Below are positions 1-4,999 of a stretch of DNA of 12,144 nucleotides, in pieces. The stretch is from CAVVSQ01 sp963848825 (GTDB lineage Bacteria; Planctomycetota; Planctomycetia; Gemmatales; Gemmataceae). The notes under the pieces were generated by a model. It saw nothing but the letters and a program-made list of their open reading frames with translations. It ran no database searches and was not told the DNA's origin. Made by a program: the position numbers and the translations under genes. The stretch lies in NCBI GenBank assembly GCA_963848825.1, contig CAWKFA010000011.1, positions 1 through 12,144 of the forward strand, in the 5' to 3' direction. Every line of letters starts with the position of its first letter. Within the stretch, counting starts at the first letter, position 1.

Positions 1-2
1 GG

Positions 3-325
3 TTACGGGGCAAACATCTCTTGCAAGATTGCCAGGACGCATGCTGATGTCTTGCTGTCCAACCGCCCCAACTTCCAACCAGGCGAGCGCGGTCCACCGT
101 GCGGATTTGGTCGAGGACCACTCGCCCCTTTTTGCCCTTGAAGCGGCATGTTACACGGGATGGGTAGTCTTGCCCTTTGGTCGTCATCGGCACAACAATG
201 ACCGTGCGGATATGGTGATTCATTTCGTCGGGTGAGATGATCAAACAGGGCCGCGTCTTTTTGATCTCCGAGCCAATAGTCGGATCGAGATTGATGAGAT
301 GGACCTCGAAACGATTTACCGCCAT
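3..325 (-). CDS. mazF: MazF-type mRNA interferase toxin (frameshifted near its 3' end)
   Basis: Toxin of a type II toxin-antitoxin pair; MazF proteins cut RNA at short sequence motifs in the cytoplasm and are neutralised by MazE. The start is the ATG at 323-325, preceded at 5 nt by a strong GGAGGAG (complement of 331-337) inside the end of mazE, so the genes overlap by 10 nt and are probably translationally coupled. The protein begins MAVNRFEVHLINLDPTIGSE, followed by KKTRPCLIISPDEMN and later VVLDQIRTVDRARLV, all typical MazF segments. After RLVG the frame breaks near plus position 74-76. Adding one base lets it continue as KLGRLDSKTSACVLAILQEM to a TAA at 3-5, giving about 107 aa, the usual MazF size. 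The family call is firm. Whether the lesion is real or a sequencing error cannot be told here; if real, the toxin would have an altered C-terminus. Confidence 0.88.
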   Translation of the reverse strand, partial: MAVNRFEVHLINLDPTIGSEIKKTRPCLIISPDEMNHHIRTVIVVPMTTKGQDYPSRVTCRFKGKKGRVVLDQIRTVDRARLVGSWGGWTARHQHASWQSCKRCLPR

Positions 326-573
326 TCCCACTCCTCCTCATCCCAGGCGGACATGGTTGGCGCCACCTCGTCCCACAAGGCGTCATCGCCGCGCTGAGCC
401 ATCGCCTGAAAGGCAAGGGCCCAGCCGTCCGAGGCATTTTGCCGGGGCGAATTATCAGGGAACCGTCCTCGGCGGTGATCTCGACCTCGCCGTCTAAGCC
501 CGTCTCCTCCAGGAGCGGCTTCAGGGATACGGACCCCTTGCGAGTTGCCGATGCGAACAATGTGCGTCTTCAT
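316..573 (-). CDS. mazE: MazE-type antitoxin, AbrB-like fold (two compensating frameshifts)
   Basis: Antitoxin partner of the downstream mazF; MazE proteins bind their toxin through the C-terminus and the operon promoter through an N-terminal swapped-hairpin (AbrB-like) domain. The N-terminus MKTHIVRIGNSQGVRIP is the classic MazE DNA-binding start. The frame then shifts by an extra base near 521-523, giving KPLLEETGLDGEVEITAEDG, and returns after a missing base in the T-run at 437-440. It ends in the acidic, aromatic tail WDEEEWEW typical of the toxin-binding region. Repaired length is about 85 aa. The start is the ATG at 571-573 with GAGG (complement of 581-584) 7 nt upstream. Because the two indels cancel, an open frame of the right length exists, but its residues 18-47 are nonsense relative to the family. 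Autoregulation through the palindrome at 604-615 is likely by analogy with the family. Confidence 0.87.
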   Translation of the reverse strand: MKTHIVRIGNSQGVRIPEAAPGGDGLRRRGRDHRRGRFPDNSPRQNASDGWALAFQAMAQRGDDALWDEVAPTMSAWDEEEWEWR

Positions 574-602
574 GGTCGAACCTCGAACCTCTAGGTGATT
601 AC

Positions 603-631
603 AATGTAGCTACATGAGCGGCCCCTGTCAA
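603..631 (-). promoter_or_regulatory. mazEF promoter with palindromic operator over the -10 box
   Basis: On the minus strand a perfect -35 TTGACA (complement of 626-631) is followed after 17 bp by TACATT (complement of 603-608, 4 of 6 consensus), placing the transcript start roughly 25 nt before mazE. The perfect 12-bp palindrome ATGTAGCTACAT lies at 604-615, covering the -10. Antitoxins of this fold repress their own operon at such palindromes, so it is a good candidate MazE or MazEF operator. The sequence is seen directly; the role is inferred. Confidence 0.65.
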
Positions 632-888
632 CGGCTCGTGCACATCACCTGGATGCGGAAAAGCCGACATGCGTCGGCCCAACGTCGGCCTTCGTGCCTC
701 GTAATAAACATGGAAGTCCCTTTCCAAGCTCAGTTGCCTGCCGCATCCTGCTGAGCAGCACTTGACCCGTTTGCCGGGTGAGGTTATTCATGGGTGCCAC
801 ACATACCGCCCCCGGCCGGCATTCTTGCCAGATTACCGGGGAAAACGAGATTTTTTCTCGTGATGAAAAATAACTTGAAAGTGGCCCC
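632..888. other. Intergenic region between mazEF promoter and the lipoprotein gene
   Basis: No credible gene in about 250 bases between the divergent mazE and the lipoprotein gene. The hexamer GTCGGC occurs at 673-678 and 684-689, with its inverse GCCGAC at 663-668; the first pair can form a 6-bp stem with a 4-nt loop. There is no T-run after it, so it is not a standard terminator. A small stem-loop lies at 845-861. Weak -35-like TTGCCA occurs at 825-830, but I see no good -10 at the right distance. Confidence 0.5.
845..861 (+). promoter_or_regulatory. Small stem-loop in the leader of the lipoprotein gene
   Basis: ACGAGA (845-850) and TCTCGT (856-861) form a perfect 6-bp inverted repeat around five Ts, ending 27 nt before the ATG at 889. 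It could be an operator or leader hairpin. It is short enough to be chance. Confidence 0.25.
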
Positions 889-1733
889 ATGAAGCCCATT
901 CTGCTTCGAATGTATACCGTGGTGCTGACCATGGGGCTCCTGGCCGGTTGCAACAACAACGCCACGGATTTGGAACAGGCCATCCGCAGTGGCGGCAACG
1001 TGGTTGCGGTACCACCGACCGACCCCAGCGGAAGCCATGGTCACGAGGCTAGCAACCATGGCGGCATCATTGTGGCAGTTGGCCTTGATAACTACCACGC
1101 GGAAGCAGTCTTCGAAAAAGGCGGCGTGCTGCGCTTTACACTCTTGGTAACGATGAGTCCAGGATCCTGGAAGTCGACACACAAGAATTGACGGCATACA
1201 TCAAGCGTGACGGTAGCGACGTAGTCGACTCCATCGTTCTCAAGGCCGAACCCGTGGCGGGCGATGCTGAGGGGAAAACCTCCCAATTCGTGGGCATCTT
1301 GTCCAGGGAACAAGCGGGCCAACGCCTGGACGTAACCATTCCGAATATCAAAATCGGCAGCGAAAACTTCCGCCTGAGTTTCAAATCATTTATCGACGCG
1401 CACGAGCAGATAATGCCCGGCGGCGCCGCTGAAGCCGAGGCACGCCAGCTTTATCTCACGCCAGGAGGTCTTTACACCGACGCCGACATCAAGGCCAACG
1501 GCCCCATGACCGCCGCCGAAAAATTCAAGGGGCTCGTATCGCGGCACGACATGAACCCCAAAACCGGCGAAAGGATTTGTCCCGTCACCAGGACCAAGGC
1601 CAATCAACAGTTCACCTGGATCGTCGGCGGCCAGGCCTACGAATTTTGCTGTCCGCCCTGCGTGGATGAGTTCGTGAATATGGCCAAGACCCAACCCGAA
1701 ATGGTGAAGGACCCGGAGTATTACAGGAAGTGA
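889..1733 (+). CDS. Lipoprotein with His-rich N-terminus and YHS-like Cys cluster (one frameshift)
   Basis: Predicted exported lipoprotein of about 281 aa. The start at 889 gives a basic, hydrophobic signal (MKPILLRMYTVVLTMGLLAG) ending in a LLAGC lipobox with Cys21. Residues 49-59 (SHGHEASNHGG) are His-rich. The C-terminal part runs from LTPGGLYTDADIKANGPMT to HDMNPKTGERICPVTRTKAN, then QFTWIVGGQAYEFCCPPCVD, with Cys at about 231, 254, 255 and 258. This resembles a YHS/TRASH-type metal-binding fold, a C-terminus I associate with planctomycete lipoproteins. The frame breaks near 1139: restoring one T after CGCTTT gives FEKGGVLRFYTLGNDESRIL and reads cleanly into the second half. Metal or metallochaperone function is inferred from His and Cys content only. 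It stands alone, facing a convergent AT-rich pair, with no clear Shine-Dalgarno before the ATG. Confidence 0.75.
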
Positions 1734-1808
1734 AAATTGCCTGGCCGGGTGTTTCTGATAGGTGCGAAAACGCCGTGCACTCCGCTCGTCATATCTCGGC
1801 CATGCTAT

Positions 1809-2222
1809 TTACGGAAAAACGTTCAAACCCTCAAACAGGTTCCAGGGAAAGCGTTTTTCCGGAGAACGTATATCGAATGACGGCAAGAGTTGTTTTTCGG
1901 TAAGTCTGTCATCAAGGTCAAAATTTAACACGATATTCTGATAGTCATCGCTCCAGTATTGGTCTATTGCACCTAGAATGTGGTAACCCGTCACATCATA
2001 ACAAGTGCCATTTTTTGCATAATCACCCGGAGGGCCAATAATCGCCAAAACCTCCTCGTATGTCATACCCGCTCGCAGATTACCATAGAGTATTTTATTT
2101 TCGTTCGTGATTGTTTCCGAATCTTTTAGTTCAAAAGGACGAAGGCATCCCAGGAGAATAAAAATGGGGATAATCGCGATTGCTCCAAGCAATCCCTTTG
2201 AGAAAGAGAACCTTTTCCCCAT
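1809..2222 (-). CDS. Small lipoprotein with SmpA/BamE-like motif
   Basis: Predicted 137-aa lipoprotein. The chosen start at 2220-2222 has GGAG (complement of 2230-2233) 7 nt upstream and yields MGKRFSFSKG followed by a hydrophobic stretch ending in ILLGC (Cys26), a good lipobox. An open frame extends further upstream, but that part overlaps the WD40 gene and looks like its shadow. The mature part contains LRAGMTYEEVLAIIGPPGDY, the 'G-M-t-eeV-iiGpPgdY' pattern of the SmpA/OmlA/BamE-like fold and of many small planctomycete proteins, followed by a Trp-Ser-Asp-Asp strand region. It lies 92 bp downstream of the WD40 gene on the same strand, so co-transcription is likely. The frame is intact and AT-rich like its neighbour. 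The family resemblance is limited to one motif; actual role unknown. Confidence 0.65.
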   Translation of the reverse strand: MGKRFSFSKGLLGAIAIIPIFILLGCLRPFELKDSETITNENKILYGNLRAGMTYEEVLAIIGPPGDYAKNGTCYDVTGYHILGAIDQYWSDDYQNIVLNFDLDDRLTEKQLLPSFDIRSPEKRFPWNLFEGLNVFP

Positions 2223-2229
2223 TGCGGCA

Positions 2230-2233
2230 CTCC
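2230..2233 (-). promoter_or_regulatory. Ribosome binding site that decides the small lipoprotein start
   Basis: GGAG on the minus strand sits 7 nt before the ATG at 2220-2222. The alternative ATG at 2262-2264 has only a weak GGAA at a longer distance, and starting there would bury the lipoprotein signal behind a charged extension. Confidence 0.5.
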
Positions 2234-2314
2234 ATTGCGATTTAAGTTTACCAAGTCGGGACATTACTTGAGGTTTCCAAATATCCCAGGATGAAACCTG
2301 GCCAGCCTTCGCAA

Positions 2315-3430
2315 CTATTTGAAGTCCAGTGCAGAAATATCCCACAACATTACTGGTTGAATTTCCCCTGCTGTAGCCAGCATTCGATTGTCGGGGGAAA
2401 CCGCCAAGGATCCGACCGGGTAATCGGCAACCTGAATGGAGGTCAATAGCACACCTGCTTCCTTCCAAATGCTGACCGTTCCGGATTGGTGGGCCGTAAT
2501 AAAACTACGGGAATTATGAAGATATGTAATGGCGTAAGTGTTACCAGGAAAAGGATCCCCCTCCGCTCCCTCGACTAAAGGCCGAGAATTCCACTGTTTT
2601 GTGATTTTCCTTTGGCGAACGTCGATTTGAAAAAGGCTGCCAGGGCTCCCAGCACCTATTATCAATCCTCCATCATCCGCGATCGCGATGGCACTTACAT
2701 GTGTGACTGGCAATTCAATTTCATAGTCCGCTTGAAGTTCGAGACCGTTTTTAAAGCCAACAAGTTTTTCCCTCACTAAAGCAATATGGCGTTGTTGTCT
2801 GGAGAGAGTGCCATTCCAACTCAAATTGTCTGTTCCTTTCGCACCCGGAACAATATAGTTTTTGGACTCTTGTGTTTTGATATTCTTCAGCATACCGATA
2901 TTTCTATTGGTCATAAAAAAAATGCGGTCCTCATCAACAAAATAGCCAAACAGCAGTCCGAAAATTCCCTTTTCCAGTAATTTCCAGGAACCCACGCGAT
3001 CTTTATCCGTCCAGGCCGAGACATTCGCTCTAAAATCCCCAATGAAAAAAGATTTTCCTGAAGGGGAAAATCCTACCAAACTAATACTAGTCGTGTGACC
3101 AGAATCTATTGTCCAGACGGCCTCGTTGTTCTTAATATCCCATTTGGTTACTAATTGATTTCCATGAGATCCCAAGTCATTAGAAGGGAAAAGCAAGTAT
3201 TTGCCGTCGGCTGAAAAAGCGAGAGCGTGACTATTAGTTGCTGGTCCTAATTTGGCCAATAATGGAACCGTCGCGGACGCATTTCCCGTCTCTTCCCCAC
3301 CATACGAGGAGAGGGAAAATAAGGATGTTAAGGAGAAAAACACAGAGATTACACATTGCAAACAGCTCATGTTAAACTTCCGGCTATGGGATGCCACGGG
3401 AGCAGACAGATGGGCGAACTGTTCAGCCAT
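2315..3430 (-). CDS. Exported WD40-type beta-propeller protein
   Basis: An intact 371-aa frame. Repeat units end in the WD40-like signature of Trp-Asp or variants: TKWDI, SAWTD, SIWKEA and, near the C-terminus, MLWDIS. Blade starts such as HALAFSADGKYLLF, LVGFSPSGKSFFIG and GSLAVSPDNRMLATAG are also typical. The first about 45 residues hold a hydrophobic segment (CVISVFFSLTSLFSL) preceded by Arg-Lys, so it is probably secreted or anchored. I prefer the start at 3430: GGAG (complement of 3439-3442) lies 8 nt upstream, and it keeps the positive residues before the hydrophobic segment. The ATG at 3370, with GGAAG upstream, is a possible alternative. It probably shares a transcript with the small lipoprotein. 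Beta-propellers usually scaffold protein contacts; no enzymatic role is visible. AT content is much higher than in flanking genes. Confidence 0.75.
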   Translation of the reverse strand: MAEQFAHLSAPVASHSRKFNMSCLQCVISVFFSLTSLFSLSSYGGEETGNASATVPLLAKLGPATNSHALAFSADGKYLLFPSNDLGSHGNQLVTKWDIKNNEAVWTIDSGHTTSISLVGFSPSGKSFFIGDFRANVSAWTDKDRVGSWKLLEKGIFGLLFGYFVDEDRIFFMTNRNIGMLKNIKTQESKNYIVPGAKGTDNLSWNGTLSRQQRHIALVREKLVGFKNGLELQADYEIELPVTHVSAIAIADDGGLIIGAGSPGSLFQIDVRQRKITKQWNSRPLVEGAEGDPFPGNTYAITYLHNSRSFITAHQSGTVSIWKEAGVLLTSIQVADYPVGSLAVSPDNRMLATAGEIQPVMLWDISALDFK

Positions 3431-3462
3431 GCTGAAATCTCCGTAAAGAAGAGAAGTCGGGA

Positions 3463-3491
3463 GTTATACCCAATCCGCGCTCTTGGCACAA
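3463..3491 (-). promoter_or_regulatory. Candidate promoter of the WD40 gene
   Basis: On the minus strand TTGTGC (complement of 3486-3491, 3 of 6) and TATAAC (complement of 3463-3468, 5 of 6) are 17 bp apart. They would start a transcript about 25 nt before the ATG at 3430. The spacing is right but the -35 is poor. Confidence 0.35.
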
Positions 3492-3656
3492 GATCCTTCA
3501 CAGGGCCTGGAGTCATTCTTTACTGGGCCGATGGCGGCAGAGTCGAGAACTGGAGGCTGCATTGCTTACTGGCCACAGAAGGATCTCGGGAGCCCACGCC
3601 CTATTGGTACTGCCCTTCGACCTGCATTTTTACACCGAAGGTGTTACATCCCAAAG

Positions 3657-3694
3657 CCCAGCGTCGCGCTGACGCACGCTGGGTTCCCAACCCA
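3657..3694. repeat. Double palindrome, possible repetitive extragenic element
   Basis: CCCAGCGT (3657-3664) pairs with ACGCTGGG (3676-3683) across an 11-nt loop. It is followed immediately by a second, overlapping inverted repeat, TGGGTT (3680-3685) / AACCCA (3689-3694), with a CCC loop. The two stems share bases and so could be alternative folds. Sequences of this style occur between planctomycete genes, but repetition elsewhere in the genome cannot be judged from one window. Confidence 0.4.
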
Positions 3695-3746
3695 CGACCA
3701 TCGGCACTGGTCGTTCAACAAAATTTGGCCGGTGCCGTCGAGGCCG

Positions 3747-3778
3747 TTCCGTGTCTCAGCAGTCTGTGAGACACGGAA
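3747..3778. repeat. Perfect 12-bp inverted repeat with 8-nt loop
   Basis: TTCCGTGTCTCA (3747-3758) and TGAGACACGGAA (3767-3778) are perfect complements. The element lies about 107 bp beyond the alpha/beta hydrolase stop. Reading with that gene (minus strand), the T-run is before, not after, the stem, so it does not fit a standard intrinsic terminator. It could still be a 3' transcript-stabilising hairpin or an operator. The core TGAGACACG recurs near 3844-3852. Confidence 0.5.
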
Positions 3779-3885
3779 AAATATCGTGTTAAAGTGCTTT
3801 GTTGTCAAGGGGTTGCGGATAAAACTGTGCCTGTATACGCGCTTGAGACACGAGTGACCAATCCAGGACCCCGCCCTGTTTTCCC

Positions 3886-4860
3886 TTACCTGAAATGCTC
3901 GACCACCTGGCTTAGCCCGGTCACCAGGTACAGAATCGCTGAATAGTGGCCCGCGTTGAGCCAAATGATTTTTTGTTGGCCGGATGCTTGCCAGAGGTTT
4001 TCGGCCATGCGGGGCGGCACGATCTCATCATTCTTGGCCGCGATGATGAGTAGCTGGCGGTCTTTCAGGTTGGCTGCCATGGTCAATGGATCGACCGGGG
4101 CGATAAATTTCGTGGCCAGGTCCCGGGTGCCGCCCAGGCCTTCGTAGACTTTCACGAAGTTCTTGGCCTGGGGGTGATTGTAAAAGCCGTCGACAAAGCC
4201 GCCGCCGCCGAGAAGTACGGCCACTTTGCGATATCTGGGTTCCATTTCCGCGGCCAGGGCGGCCATGAAGCTTCCCAGGCTGGTGCCCATGATGCCGAGG
4301 TTATTCTTGTCGATCTCCGGCCTTGCTTCCATCCAGGCGGCGGCGCAGCGGAGGTCGAGGACGGTCTGGCGAACCGCGTCGAAGGTTTGCCGAAAGTCGG
4401 ATGACAACAGGCGCTTGCTGCTTCCTGGCGGACGGCGCGGGCCATAATAGGCCATTTGCACAAACAGGCCGCCGATGCCGTTCTGCGCGAGGTGGCGGGC
4501 GATGACTCGTGAGAGTTGTTGATTGCCGCCGGTAATGTCCAGCACGACCACGCAGGGAAAGGGCCCTGCCCTGTGCGGACGGTAATACTCGGCGTGAACG
4601 GTATTATTCTCCGGGTCGGGAGACTTGACCGGCGAGGGAAAGCGCAGGTGAAAGATCTCGACGCCGCTGACGGGAAGATCGCGCACCGGCTCCAGTTCGT
4701 AGTCGAAACGGCAGGGCTCAAGCCGGTAACGCTCGGGCACCGACTTTTGATCGTCGCTCGGCGCAAACGAGACGGTGCCTTTTTCGATCTTGACGTCGGC
4801 CGCGTGGGCCGGCTGGAGAAAATGGATAAAAAAGGCGATCGTTGCGGTCAGGCGGACCAT
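3886..4860 (-). CDS. Secreted alpha/beta hydrolase (esterase-like)
   Basis: An intact 324-aa protein of the alpha/beta hydrolase fold. MVRLTATIAFFIHFLQPAHA forms a Sec signal with an A-H-A cleavage site. The nucleophile elbow is G-T-S-L-G with Ser194; the acid is probably Asp278 in AAKNDEIVPP and the base His305 in NAGHYSAI. A GPFPCVVVLDITGG segment would supply the oxyanion-hole strand. It is broadly like dienelactone-hydrolase or acetyl-xylan-esterase relatives in planctomycetes; the natural ester is unknown. The ATG at 4858-4860 is preferred over an in-frame GTG at 4866 because GGAGG (complement of 4866-4870) sits 5 nt before it and overlaps that GTG. A sigma70-like promoter lies just upstream. 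It is divergent from the cytochrome operon, with which it shares a 139-bp control region. Confidence 0.82.
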   Translation of the reverse strand: MVRLTATIAFFIHFLQPAHAADVKIEKGTVSFAPSDDQKSVPERYRLEPCRFDYELEPVRDLPVSGVEIFHLRFPSPVKSPDPENNTVHAEYYRPHRAGPFPCVVVLDITGGNQQLSRVIARHLAQNGIGGLFVQMAYYGPRRPPGSSKRLLSSDFRQTFDAVRQTVLDLRCAAAWMEARPEIDKNNLGIMGTSLGSFMAALAAEMEPRYRKVAVLLGGGGFVDGFYNHPQAKNFVKVYEGLGGTRDLATKFIAPVDPLTMAANLKDRQLLIIAAKNDEIVPPRMAENLWQASGQQKIIWLNAGHYSAILYLVTGLSQVVEHFR

Positions 4861-4889
4861 AAACACCTCCGTGCCAAGAACATGTCCTG

Positions 4890-4918
4890 ATTATAGGCTC
4901 GCCCACCTAAATTATGAA
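4890..4918 (-). promoter_or_regulatory. Promoter of the alpha/beta hydrolase gene
   Basis: A perfect -10 TATAAT (complement of 4890-4895) lies 17 bp after TTCATA (complement of 4913-4918, 4 of 6). The predicted transcript start is about 22 nt before the ATG. Confidence 0.6.
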
Positions 4919-4925
4919 AACCGGC

Positions 4926-4981
4926 GTGGGATTTCGCTTGTGAGGCCCTGGGAAAAGCCATAAAATATGGCTTAATCCCAC
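4926..4981. promoter_or_regulatory. Nested inverted repeats around the cytochrome-operon promoter
   Basis: Inner palindrome AAGCCATA (4955-4962), loop AAA, TATGGCTT (4966-4973) covers the -10. An outer perfect 8-bp pair, GTGGGATT (4926-4933) and AATCCCAC (4974-4981), brackets the whole promoter; its right arm abuts the inner palindrome directly. This suggests a repressor or activator operator for the divergent pair. A folded 5' leader is less likely because most of the structure precedes the predicted transcript start. Confidence 0.5.
4938..4966 (+). promoter_or_regulatory. Promoter of the PSD1-DUF1501-SDR operon
   Basis: TTGTGA (4938-4943, 4 of 6) and TAAAAT (4961-4966, 5 of 6) are separated by 17 bp, with a predicted start near 4973. 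The -10 lies inside the palindrome 4955-4973, so a protein bound there should block transcription. Confidence 0.5.
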
Positions 4982-4999
4982 CCGTGTGGCAAGGCGGCT

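Larger units (their letters stand above)
3492..3885. other. Gene-free region with several inverted repeats
   Basis: About 390 bases between the alpha/beta hydrolase stop and the WD40 gene promoter. Frames here have no plausible protein. It holds the palindromes at 3657-3694 and 3747-3778, a further TGAGACACG near 3844, and a 9-bp inverted pair AGATCCTTC (3491-3499) / GAAGGATCT (3578-3586). No tRNA or recognisable RNA was seen. Confidence 0.5.

Noticed and set aside
2223..2468. N-terminal extension of the small lipoprotein to 2468
   Set aside because: It overlaps the WD40 gene and would bury the lipoprotein signal. The ATG at 2222 has a better Shine-Dalgarno.
3747..3778. Intrinsic terminator for the alpha/beta hydrolase
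   Set aside because: The stem is strong, but in the direction of that gene the T-run precedes the stem and no T-run follows it.
3356..3857. Open frames across the gap and the WD40 start on the plus strand
   Set aside because: They run through palindromes and antisense to the WD40 N-terminus, with no motifs or good start signals.
4926..4981. Riboswitch in the operon leader
   Set aside because: The predicted transcript start near 4973 leaves most of the structure outside the RNA. An operator fits better, though a start further upstream would reopen the idea.
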